Shown one piece after another: positions 44,434 through 53,114 of a stretch of DNA of 64,000 nt. This stretch comes from Butyricimonas virosa (GTDB taxonomy: Bacteria > Bacteroidota > Bacteroidia > Bacteroidales > Marinifilaceae): positions 2,294,001-2,358,000 of the forward strand of contig NZ_CP102269.1 in assembly GCF_025148635.1 (NCBI RefSeq), in the 5' to 3' direction. The first letter of the stretch is position 1. Each line of letters begins with the position of its first letter. Made by a program: the position numbers and the translations under genes. Below the pieces are notes generated by a model. It ran no database searches and had not been told where the DNA came from. It saw nothing but the letters and a program-made list of their open reading frames with translations.

Positions 44434-46065
44434 TTATTGCCAGTCTGCGCCATTTTTGAAGCGAATATCGACGATCTCTCCGAAATCAGTTTCCGAAGAA
44501 TACATTCTTCTGGGATGTTCTTTGGTATAACCTGCATTGGTCATTTCCATGATATGAAATTCTCCGTTTTCAAGTCCGATACCGGCTATCCATGCATTAT
44601 AGACTTCTGTATCAATAGATGTAATTGTGGCGTCAAAAGAATCATATAATATGATGTCTCCGGACTTACGTTCTAATAAATAGAGTTCATTATCTTTTGT
44701 GATTAGAACATAGTCTAAAAGTTGTTTATTATTGACAGAGCCGGACATGTACTCTGTGTTTGCATAACCGACCTTAAAAAGGTTCTTACTACTTCCGTTT
44801 ATGATAGAACTCAATGTTGTTTGTGTTGTGGCGGGCAATTCTTTTTGTTCGACTTTTTCAACATCGGGGCTTCTGCCGAAAAATGTATCCCCCATATCGA
44901 ACGTGTAAGAATAGAAAGTACCATCTTTAGCTTTGAGTATGGCGTAAAATCTATTTCCCCAACTTACTCTGTTTGCACCGCAACAAATCATCTCCATGTC
45001 GCCTAGATTATCAATTCTGGCAGCATCTTTAGGTGTGTATATGTTATCCCCAAGAATGCCCGGAGATAAAATTTGTCCTCCGTTTTGTTGACTTCCATCT
45101 GTCATGAGCAGGAATCTATTGAGCGTTTTTTCATGGAATAGAGTGTAACCGGCAGTTTTATAGCGATGATGTACAACTCCTTTTCCACTGACGGGATATA
45201 TATTCCCATCTTCTTCGAAAGTGACGATATTATTCAGGAATAGACCGGAGTTAAACAAGTACTCGGTTTCTTTTTTCCGGCTGTACATCGTTCCGTCTTC
45301 TCCGATAACAAAAGTACTCCATGTCATATCGACCATATCGTGTGCTTTGAAACCGTCGGGCATACCGTCCATGAATTGAGAGGCTAAAGTTACATCTTTC
45401 TGGAAACTTACCCCGGATATATCAATACATCCCGGTTCCTCTTGGAAAATCCAGAAAGCTCCGACTTCCGATCCATTTTCGGTATTTGCAGAACGGAAAT
45501 GTTGTAACAGTTTTAATGGACCGCGTCCCATGGACTCGTTATTGGTTATATGATAAATGTTGTAATAATCTTTACAAGTGTAGTAATTCGTTTCTCCTTC
45601 ACCTGTTTTGGAAGAGTAATTTGGGTTGTCGGTTACTTTGATATAGGAAAGTAGTGATTCATTATTAGCTCCTTTAGATAAAATCATATATCCCTCGGCT
45701 TCATATTCCGTTTTGATGTTACAATCTGTATATTGGGTATATTCAATATTATTAAGCGTGTCTTTTACACATAAAACGATGTTGCCATTTCCTAGCGTGT
45801 CAGCAATATAAGATAAATCATGTGAATAGATTTTTTTGTTGCCAAGTATAGTCCATTCAAAAAGAAGATGATCTTCGATACTGTCAATTGCAAAATTGAG
45901 AACAGGTTTTATCTCGATCTTGTCGCCGAGATAATATGTCTTTGGGACATTAAATGATTCTATTTCAATGCGATTAAGAGGATTGTAATCATAGTTCCCT
46001 TTATCATCGTAGCACCCGGAAAGCAATAATAAGAGTGCGATGCATGCTAAATATATGAATTTCAT
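44434..46065 (-). CDS. PKD-like family lipoprotein, locus 3
   Basis: A 543-residue lipoprotein (lipobox LLLLLSGC) homologous to the locus 2 PKD-like protein. N-terminal Ig/PKD-like strands (YYLGDKIEIKPVLNFAIDSIEDHLLFEWTILG) are followed by EGYMILSKGANNESLLSYIKVTD and repetitive beta blades. The frame is open four codons further, to 46077, but ATG 46065 gives a standard signal peptide (MKFIYLACIALLLLLSGC). It is last in the reverse-strand operon after DUF4843. The role is probably surface ligand binding with SusC/SusD. Confidence 0.82.
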   Translation of the reverse strand: MKFIYLACIALLLLLSGCYDDKGNYDYNPLNRIEIESFNVPKTYYLGDKIEIKPVLNFAIDSIEDHLLFEWTILGNKKIYSHDLSYIADTLGNGNIVLCVKDTLNNIEYTQYTDCNIKTEYEAEGYMILSKGANNESLLSYIKVTDNPNYSSKTGEGETNYYTCKDYYNIYHITNNESMGRGPLKLLQHFRSANTENGSEVGAFWIFQEEPGCIDISGVSFQKDVTLASQFMDGMPDGFKAHDMVDMTWSTFVIGEDGTMYSRKKETEYLFNSGLFLNNIVTFEEDGNIYPVSGKGVVHHRYKTAGYTLFHEKTLNRFLLMTDGSQQNGGQILSPGILGDNIYTPKDAARIDNLGDMEMICCGANRVSWGNRFYAILKAKDGTFYSYTFDMGDTFFGRSPDVEKVEQKELPATTQTTLSSIINGSSKNLFKVGYANTEYMSGSVNNKQLLDYVLITKDNELYLLERKSGDIILYDSFDATITSIDTEVYNAWIAGIGLENGEFHIMEMTNAGYTKEHPRRMYSSETDFGEIVDIRFKNGADWQ

Positions 46066-46083
46066 ATGGTAAATCATTTTTAA

Positions 46084-46758
46084 TTAGTTTACAGTTAATT
46101 CCATTGGTGAACCGTCCTTTTCTGTCCAACCGTTTAGACGGATGTCTTCTTTAAACTGAAGACATATTTTCCGGATTGCGGTAAATTCATATCCGGTTAG
46201 GTCTGTTATTCCCGAACTTTCAATGAATCTTGCATATTTCTCGGGTGTCCATCTTCCAAGGAACAATGTTTCAATACTACTTGTCCACCATAGTGGTTGA
46301 CTGTCTATATCATTGAAAATAATTCGGGCTGCTCTGTTTTTTTTCAAGCCGGGACTGAAATTTTCATTCTCTACGATTCTTAAATACAAGGTCACCTCTT
46401 TATTGGTAAGATTCTTGTTAAAAACCTTGATCTCGATAGAATCCTTTATCTGATTAGCGGCGAACGTCTGTGTCAGGTTAAGTTCATAATCTGACGGATC
46501 GGCAGTTGTGCTGTCTTGATCTATTTCTAATTGATAAGTTGTGTTTTCTTTCAGGAGATCACCAATTAGAGTTACTTCCACGTTGATCTTTTTTTCTGTT
46601 GCACCCGGGTAGTGAGAGAAGGACAGAAAAGTTGCACTATCCAGAACTTCGGGTTTGGAAAAATACAAATATCTGGTGGATTTATAGCTATCTATAGCAT
46701 CCTCAGAGCATGCCCAAGCGGTGAGCAAAACGGATATAAGAAATATATATATTTTCAT
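46084..46758 (-). CDS. DUF4843 domain lipoprotein, locus 3
   Basis: A 224-residue lipoprotein (signal IFLISVLLTAWAC, lipidated Cys at about 17) of the DUF4843 family. STRYLYFSKPEVLDSATFLSFSHYPG matches the N-terminal beta region of the locus 2 copy, and QPLWWTSSIETLFLGRWTPEKYARF its conserved C-terminal segment. It lies 17 nt after SusD and 6 to 18 nt before the PKD-like gene, depending on that gene's start. Accessory surface component; activity unknown. Confidence 0.82.
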   Translation of the reverse strand: MKIYIFLISVLLTAWACSEDAIDSYKSTRYLYFSKPEVLDSATFLSFSHYPGATEKKINVEVTLIGDLLKENTTYQLEIDQDSTTADPSDYELNLTQTFAANQIKDSIEIKVFNKNLTNKEVTLYLRIVENENFSPGLKKNRAARIIFNDIDSQPLWWTSSIETLFLGRWTPEKYARFIESSGITDLTGYEFTAIRKICLQFKEDIRLNGWTEKDGSPMELTVN

Positions 46759-46775
46759 ATAGAATGTTTTATGGA

Positions 46776-48230
46776 TTAAAATATGTTTTCATTATCAGGT
46801 GTCGGTATGACGTACTCTGGAGTATTCCACGATATGTCCATGTTAAATTTCTTATACCAGTAGAAGGCTTGTCCCTCTCCGAGTAAATCTTTTTGTACTT
46901 CCGAAACCAGAGCTTTTTCAAAACTGCTTTCGTCATAAATGGATGAGATAAAAGAAGAATTATCAAGAAAACCTCTATTGTACCGAACAGTTGATAGTAA
47001 ATCGAGAGCTTCGGAAGGTTTAGCATTTTTGTAAAGATATTCCGAAGCAATAAAATACATTTCGCTTAAACGGATCATGGGGATAATGTCCTCTCCAAGG
47101 GAAGAACTTTCTTGCTTCGTGTATTTTAAGGAGTAGTATTGATAATTTTTTATATCTAGGAAATTTTTAAATCGAACATCATATTGTTCCCCGCGAGACC
47201 ATCCGATTTGATAAAGATCAAGACAAAAAGCCGTTGAGGAACCACTACTTGAATTACTTGGAATATAAACTTCAAAATCTTCTACAAGAGTTTTTTTGGA
47301 TAATACAAAAACCAACTCGTCATATAATTTCCGGTTAGAACTGAATGTGGAAGAATTTCCAAATGTGAAATAACTCGTGGCTTTAATGATTTCCATGGCA
47401 GCTTTGTAAGCTTCATCCAACTCCCCAGCCCAAGAATAAACACGGGCTAACGTTCCTACGATGGCGTAGTAATTCATGCGATACCCCCGGTATGCGAAAA
47501 ATAAATCATCGGGAACGGTAAGATAACCTTGGCTGTTACTGCCGCCTTCGATTCGAGAGGCCGTATATAACCAGCGTTTATGTTGATCGTCCAATGTGTC
47601 GAATGCTGCTACAAGGTCTTTAGCTTTCAGTAAATCTTTTTTTACGTTTTCGAGTACTTGATCCACTGTTAAATGCGGTTCGTAAGTGGATTTCTTTTTG
47701 TCGTAGTATGGAATATATGTTTTCTGATCATCCATTTTTTTAGAAGGTGCAAACAGGCGCAACATATCAAAATGCAGGAACGCTCTCAAGGCGTATGCTT
47801 CTCCTAAAATCAGATTCTTTTCAAGAATATTTTCCGAGAAAATAGCAGGATCGGCTTCTTCTGCATTTGCAATTAAGTTATTGCAATTGGCTATCGCCGT
47901 GTATGCTTTCGACCAGATGTTTTCAATGATTGTTTTAGCATCTTTATCCGAGTATTTATAATTGTATAGAGAACTATAACTATATCCCAAATACCCGCTT
48001 GAATACGCATGACTGAGCACTTCTGCTGTCCCGTATGATAATTCTTGCCCGTACAATTGGGACGCAGCCATATTTTTATAAATACCGTTTAATGCATTCC
48101 GGTATCCGTCGGCTTCTGAGAATAGGGTCTCTTCGTTGACTTGATCGTCGGGTGCAACATCCAGCCAGTTTGTGCATGCTCCTAGAGTGAAAGGAATAAA
48201 TGCGTATAGAATTAATTTTTTTAGTTTCAT
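46776..48230 (-). CDS. RagB/SusD family nutrient-uptake lipoprotein, locus 3
   Basis: Surface substrate-binding lipoprotein of 484 residues (488 if the upstream ATG at 48242, which overlaps the SusC stop as TAATG, is used). Signal peptide and lipobox TLGAC, mature CTNWLDVAPDDQV. SusD features: GYRNALNGIYKNMAAS, TAIANCNNLIANAEEADP, LGEAYALRAFLHFDMLRLFAPS and C-terminal DLLGEGQAFYWYKKFN. It is paralogous to the locus 2 SusD. The TAATG overlap suggests translational coupling to SusC. Confidence 0.93.
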   Translation of the reverse strand: MKLKKLILYAFIPFTLGACTNWLDVAPDDQVNEETLFSEADGYRNALNGIYKNMAASQLYGQELSYGTAEVLSHAYSSGYLGYSYSSLYNYKYSDKDAKTIIENIWSKAYTAIANCNNLIANAEEADPAIFSENILEKNLILGEAYALRAFLHFDMLRLFAPSKKMDDQKTYIPYYDKKKSTYEPHLTVDQVLENVKKDLLKAKDLVAAFDTLDDQHKRWLYTASRIEGGSNSQGYLTVPDDLFFAYRGYRMNYYAIVGTLARVYSWAGELDEAYKAAMEIIKATSYFTFGNSSTFSSNRKLYDELVFVLSKKTLVEDFEVYIPSNSSSGSSTAFCLDLYQIGWSRGEQYDVRFKNFLDIKNYQYYSLKYTKQESSSLGEDIIPMIRLSEMYFIASEYLYKNAKPSEALDLLSTVRYNRGFLDNSSFISSIYDESSFEKALVSEVQKDLLGEGQAFYWYKKFNMDISWNTPEYVIPTPDNENIF

Positions 48231-48241
48231 AATTATTGTCA

Positions 48242-51200
48242 TTAGAAGGTTACATGTAGTGTGATATCCATGGTCCGTGCAAAGGGATAACTAAGACCGC
48301 GTTCTGCTTTTATCGTAGAAAGTCTGAACAATTCATTTGCGCCGAGTTCCAATCTCACCATACCAAGGTGTAATTTTTTGAGAAGTTCCGGGTTGAAGTC
48401 ATAACTCAACGATAAGGAATTGCAACTAAGAATATTCTTATTCTGTACGAAACGTTCCGTCGGTTGGGTTTTTGTAATATTGAATACTCCTGAGGATAAG
48501 GCCCTGTATTTTGCTTTGTCCCCAGGTTTTTGCCATCTGTCCGAGAGTACTCGTTTGTCAGCGTTATACCTGTAAATATCGGCATCCTCAACTTTTTCAA
48601 CTAAAGTTGTATTATACTCTTGTCCCCCGAATTGATACATGAAAGTCGTGAATAAACTCCAGTTTTTGTAACGGAGATTGAATCCGAAAGAACCCTGTGC
48701 ATCCGGTTCTGTGTCGCCCAAGGCAACTTGTTCTGAGGCATTCCATTCATATGTGAGTTCCCCGTTCTTCTTTACGAACAATTCTTGCCCGTTGGTTGGA
48801 TCAATACCGAGAGATCTCATACCGTATATGGGGGTCAAAGAACCTCCCTCGACGTATTGCTTGAAAGGTGTAGATTGATCTTCTGCATCTTTATCATTAA
48901 AATGATCGATAACCTTGTCATTATAAGCTTTTAGGCTTTCTGCGATCTTCGTGAATTTGCGCTTATCGTGGGATATGTTGAAGAAAGCATTTAACGACCA
49001 GTCCTGTCTGTTTATAATGGTGCTTTTTAAATTGATTTCAAAACCTTTTCCTTCCACTTCACCCAAGTTATCCTTGTATGTGGTAAAACCTGTAGAACTA
49101 GGGATGGTAACATCGTTTACAAGATCTACTGTTTTATCAAAATAGAAATCCCCGCTGAATTGGATGGCTCCATTAAATAAATCGAAATCTAATCCTAAGT
49201 TCGTGGTGTATTTCTTTTCCCAGCCTAGATTTTCATTACCATAAGCGATAAGAGAGGCGCCATATCCGGTTTTATACCATTCGTCATTTTGAATTTCGTA
49301 CATAGTTTGAGCCGTGTATGAAGGAAAGTTCACTTTCCCGGTTAAACCATAACTAGCTCGTACTTTTAATAGGTTTACCCAACCGATATTTTTCATGAAA
49401 TTATAGTTGTGTAAATTGACCCCGGCTCCTGTAGACCAGAATGTGGCCCACTTCTTCTCGCTTCCGAATTGTGAAGAACCGTCCAAGCGTAGAGAAGCAT
49501 CCAATAGATAGATATTATCGTATGAATAGTTCAATACTCCCACGAAACCGACCAAACGAGTTTTACTTTGATCGACTAGTGGTTTGGAATATATGTCTTC
49601 AGCATAATTCGGAGAACTTAATTGTCCGGATGGGAAACCCCTGTACTCGGCGCTAGTGGTTGAACTATTTGAATTTTGAGAATTAATACCCATGTTAAAG
49701 TTGATATTGTTCTTCTCGATGTTACGGTTGTATGAAATGTTGGCCGTAAGATCCCATGAGGTACCTTCCTCGTCTGTTGTTCTCAATTCTCCCGAAGTAA
49801 GATTTGTCGTGGAAAGAGGATTTTGGTTCTTGGTTGATTGTGGATCAATAAAATTCTTCCGGTGACTGGTTGTTTTCGTCATCTTGAAAGTCGCCTTGGC
49901 CAAAAGATGTTGTGTAATATACCAGTTAATACCAGTTTCATTACTCAATTCATCAGAATCCGTCTTGTCATAACTACCCAATTGGGCTTCCCATAAAGGA
50001 TTGGCTAAATCGCTATCACTGAACCAATTTGAATATCTCCATCTCGTGGTTTGTTTCACGTAGTTACCGTATTCATCGGTAGCCTTGTCGTAGGGTAATT
50101 TTTTTGTATATGCAGAAAAACTACCATAGGGAGATTCCTTTTGTTTGGTTTGTTGATAAGTTAATTTGTTCTTGATTTGTATTTTGTTTAGTCGGTAATC
50201 CACGGAAAGGTCAGCCCCGATATTGTCGCGGAACGATTCTTTCATCACTCCATCGCCATTATTGTAGAACATATTCAGACCGAAACGTAGATCTTCATGT
50301 CCTCCCTCTAAAAATAAACTATGTTTATGATTGAATATTGTGCGTAAAGGTTTTGATAACCAGTAGGTATCCACACCTTCTTTTATATTAGCTAACTTGT
50401 TGTTATATTCTTGATTGTAAGCTATTTGATAAGAAGGCCTGTCGTCGATAAATACTCCACCTAAGACTTCCGTCTCCAATTTTTCCCGGGCATTCATCAA
50501 GTTATAATCACTAAGATCAGGCATGTTTAAAGTTCCCGTCATGGTATAAGTCGCGTGTACCTTTCCCGGTGTTGGAGGAACCGTCGTGATAACAACAACC
50601 CCGTTTGCCGCACGGGAACCGTACATTGCCGTGGCTGCCGCATCTTTCAAGATCGTCATTGATTCGATCCGGTTGGGATCCATATCATACACTTTTTGTA
50701 TGCTCACCTGAAAACCGTCCATGATAAATAGCGGTAAGTTCGGGTTGTCTTTCAGGTTGGATTTAGATAGTTTGTCCGTGTCCAATTCCTTCACCCCGAT
50801 ACCAGAGCGCCCTCGGATGTACATTTCTGGAAGAGCGTTCGGGTCGGATCCCCATTGATTGTTCTCGACCATACGAAAAGCCGGATCAAAAACTTGCAAA
50901 GCTTTAATCACGTTGGTCTTGGATACTTTCAATAATTCGTCTCTTTTCACGCTGACAGAACTTCCCGTGAAACTCTCTTTACTGATGTTGACGTAACCGG
51001 TCACAACGACTTCATCCATTTGGGTGACGTCTTCTTTTAATTTGATAACAAGTCCTTTTTCGTCTTTACTTTCATCATTGCTCACGTGTATATTCTGAGT
51101 CTCGTAACCGACAAAAGAAACGATCAAAACGATGGTATCCATCTTCGGGATTTCAATCTTGAAATTTCCATCATGGTCGGTGACTACCCCTAATTTCGTG

Positions 51201-51661
51201 TCTTTAAGCATGATCGTTGCTCCCGGTAGGGTGAAACCTTTGTCATCGGTAACCTTTCCCTTGATGATCCGGGACTTTTCTGTTTTTTGAGGAGCCTCAT
51301 TGGTCGGTTTTATAATAATGACTTCGCTTTCGATCTCGTAAGACAAATTTGTCCCGGCGAGTGCGGTTTTTAGAAATTCCTCGATGGATACGTTTTTAAG
51401 ATCTATATCCCGTTTCCCGTATTTGTTTACTTCCTCAACCCGGTAAAGAAATCTATAGTTCGTTTCTGTACGGATCGTTTTTATCATTTCATCAATGGTC
51501 GCATTCTCCATTTTGAGAGAGACCTTGATGACTTGTGCGGAAGCATTTGCCTCAATGTTGAGAGTGGAAATGACCACAACCAAGAGGGTTGCTCGTAAAA
51601 TTAGAAGAATTTTCTCCCACCTTTGATGAAAATCAAAGGTGTACTTTCGTTTTTTTTCCAT
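48242..51661 (-). CDS. SusC/RagA-type TonB-linked outer membrane protein with STN domain, locus 3
   Basis: TonB-dependent outer-membrane transporter of 1139 residues. Signal segment ILLILRATLLVVVISTLNIEA (about 18-38), STN domain (IKVSLKMENATIDEMIKTIRT to EVIIIKPTN, about 45-120), regulatory-like sandwich (IKGKVTDDKGFTLPGATIML), plug (MDEVVVTGYVNISKESFTGS, NQWGSDPNALPEMYIRGRSG, ILKDAAATAMYGSRAANGVV) and barrel ending MDITLHVTF. It is strongly similar to the locus 2 SusC. It lies 93 nt downstream of FecR with a hairpin between. Ligand unknown; by similarity to locus 2 perhaps also peptidic. Confidence 0.95.
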   Translation of the reverse strand: MEKKRKYTFDFHQRWEKILLILRATLLVVVISTLNIEANASAQVIKVSLKMENATIDEMIKTIRTETNYRFLYRVEEVNKYGKRDIDLKNVSIEEFLKTALAGTNLSYEIESEVIIIKPTNEAPQKTEKSRIIKGKVTDDKGFTLPGATIMLKDTKLGVVTDHDGNFKIEIPKMDTIVLIVSFVGYETQNIHVSNDESKDEKGLVIKLKEDVTQMDEVVVTGYVNISKESFTGSSVSVKRDELLKVSKTNVIKALQVFDPAFRMVENNQWGSDPNALPEMYIRGRSGIGVKELDTDKLSKSNLKDNPNLPLFIMDGFQVSIQKVYDMDPNRIESMTILKDAAATAMYGSRAANGVVVITTVPPTPGKVHATYTMTGTLNMPDLSDYNLMNAREKLETEVLGGVFIDDRPSYQIAYNQEYNNKLANIKEGVDTYWLSKPLRTIFNHKHSLFLEGGHEDLRFGLNMFYNNGDGVMKESFRDNIGADLSVDYRLNKIQIKNKLTYQQTKQKESPYGSFSAYTKKLPYDKATDEYGNYVKQTTRWRYSNWFSDSDLANPLWEAQLGSYDKTDSDELSNETGINWYITQHLLAKATFKMTKTTSHRKNFIDPQSTKNQNPLSTTNLTSGELRTTDEEGTSWDLTANISYNRNIEKNNINFNMGINSQNSNSSTTSAEYRGFPSGQLSSPNYAEDIYSKPLVDQSKTRLVGFVGVLNYSYDNIYLLDASLRLDGSSQFGSEKKWATFWSTGAGVNLHNYNFMKNIGWVNLLKVRASYGLTGKVNFPSYTAQTMYEIQNDEWYKTGYGASLIAYGNENLGWEKKYTTNLGLDFDLFNGAIQFSGDFYFDKTVDLVNDVTIPSSTGFTTYKDNLGEVEGKGFEINLKSTIINRQDWSLNAFFNISHDKRKFTKIAESLKAYNDKVIDHFNDKDAEDQSTPFKQYVEGGSLTPIYGMRSLGIDPTNGQELFVKKNGELTYEWNASEQVALGDTEPDAQGSFGFNLRYKNWSLFTTFMYQFGGQEYNTTLVEKVEDADIYRYNADKRVLSDRWQKPGDKAKYRALSSGVFNITKTQPTERFVQNKNILSCNSLSLSYDFNPELLKKLHLGMVRLELGANELFRLSTIKAERGLSYPFARTMDITLHVTF

Positions 51662-51729
51662 AACTTTGAGTACTTAATAGTTTAAATTAATCGATTTCTA
51701 AATTTCGTGTTTATGAATTGATTATTAAT

Positions 51730-51750
51730 GGGGATAGGGCAAATATCCCC
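51730..51750. terminator. Hairpin between FecR and SusC, locus 3
   Basis: GGGGATA and TATCCCC pair perfectly around 7 nt, next to an A/T-run on the FecR side. In the direction of locus 3 transcription the T-run is missing after the stem, so partial attenuation between FecR and SusC is more likely than full termination. It mirrors the hairpin at 29509 in locus 2. Confidence 0.55.
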
Positions 51751-51754
51751 TTTT

Positions 51755-52939
51755 TTATTTAGTTAGTATTTCTTCAACGGTGATGTTATTTCCATTAATT
51801 TTAAATCGTATCGAGGTTGCTTTCTCGATCATACCCAATGTTTTTTTAAAATCGCCATATCGTTCCAAGTCTCCCGTGAAATGATAGGTCTTTAAGGCTT
51901 GATTCGCATAGAAAACATTAACGTTGTACCACCGTGATAGTGTTGTCATGATCTCTTCAAGGGGTTTATTCTCGAAGACGAACAAACCTTCTTTCCAGGC
52001 AGAGTATAAACGGACATCCACCTTGCGAGTCGTGATATTCATGGTCACTTTAGAATAAACCGCCTGTTGTGAAGGGGTCAAGGTAACTTTCTGTTTTCCA
52101 TCTGATACATTAACGGAGCCTTCGCATAGTGTTGTTTCAATCGTTTGGGCATCCGGGTAAGCTTGTAGATTGAACTGAGTCCCTAAAACTTTTACTTCAA
52201 CATTTTGCCCTACTTTCACGGTAAAGGGTCTTTTCTTGTCTCTCCTGACAGAAAAATAAGCCTCTCCGGAAAGTGAAACTTCTCGTTTCGTGGAATCAAA
52301 CCGTGCCGGAAAAGAGAGTTCCGAGTCAGAATTTATCCAGACGTGTGTTCCATCGGGTAAAATAAGCTCATATTCACCTCCTCTGGGAACTCGGATGGTA
52401 TTATTTCGCATTTTTTGATGGATCGAGGAATCCGAACGCTCAACATATTCAACAACATTCCCATTGTTGATTGCTACCAACCCGTAACCGAGTTCAAGTG
52501 TCTGAGAAGAATCCTGCTGTGATAAATTGAATTGCTTACCCTCCGGGGTAATTAATATCGCTTTTGAACTTCCGGTCTGAATCTCTGCAAGCGGTAAAGT
52601 CGGGTCAACCGAAACTCGTGATTCGGGCAAGATCATCACTAGAGCGATGATAATTGCAGCGGCAACACTTGACCACCAAACAAGGTTTCGGGAGGTATGT
52701 TTCTTTCGGGTAATACCTTTTTCAACCTTTTGCCATGATGACTTCGTGTCTAAACTATTTACGAATTCATCTCTTTGACGTTTGTTTGCAGGATCCAGTA
52801 TTCGTTTATTCAGTTCTGTTGCCGAAAGGGAAGTATTTTCCCATTCGTGCAACTCCAGTTTCTCTTCGGGAGAAAGTTCTCCGGCCATTTTCTTGGCTAG
52901 AAGCTGGGCGATCCGATATTCTTTTTCAAATTCTGACAT
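51755..52939 (-). CDS. FecR family anti-sigma / sensor protein, locus 3
   Basis: A 394-residue inner-membrane sensor. Cytoplasmic anti-sigma part (about 1-85; EKEYRIAQLLAKKMAGELSPEEKLELHEWE), membrane span (VWWSSVAAAIIIALVMILP), FecR domain (IRVPRGGEYELILPDGTHVWINSDSELSFP, VSLSGEAYFSVRRDKKRPF) and C-terminal DUF4974-type domain (LSRWYNVNVFYANQALKTYHFTGDLERY). Its sigma factor would normally be the next gene upstream, but here two ABC modules (53115-59694) intervene and the sigma gene is at 59806-60360. Confidence 0.92.
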   Translation of the reverse strand: MSEFEKEYRIAQLLAKKMAGELSPEEKLELHEWENTSLSATELNKRILDPANKRQRDEFVNSLDTKSSWQKVEKGITRKKHTSRNLVWWSSVAAAIIIALVMILPESRVSVDPTLPLAEIQTGSSKAILITPEGKQFNLSQQDSSQTLELGYGLVAINNGNVVEYVERSDSSIHQKMRNNTIRVPRGGEYELILPDGTHVWINSDSELSFPARFDSTKREVSLSGEAYFSVRRDKKRPFTVKVGQNVEVKVLGTQFNLQAYPDAQTIETTLCEGSVNVSDGKQKVTLTPSQQAVYSKVTMNITTRKVDVRLYSAWKEGLFVFENKPLEEIMTTLSRWYNVNVFYANQALKTYHFTGDLERYGDFKKTLGMIEKATSIRFKINGNNITVEEILTK

Positions 52940-53069
52940 TATATTCTAAGTTTGGTACCATTATCTGTTTGTAGAACACACGTTCATGTCAAAAGGATGA
53001 ATGAAAAATCATTTTTTTTGCAAGAAAATTTTATTTCATTGTAAAATATTACTATATAGGTGTAATATA

Positions 53070-53107
53070 GAGTGTGTGTTGTCTGCTTAAACAGATAACA
53101 CATACTC
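53070..53107. promoter_or_regulatory. 16-bp stem-loop between ABC permease and FecR, locus 3
   Basis: Arms 53070-53085 and 53092-53107 pair at 14 of 16 positions, and the two exceptions are G-T wobbles on the plus strand (A-C mismatches on the reverse strand). It lies just after the GldG-like gene on the reverse strand. It could end that transcript, but the better pairing on the plus strand and a T-run there leave the direction unclear. Confidence 0.45.
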
Positions 53108-53114
53108 ATTTATA

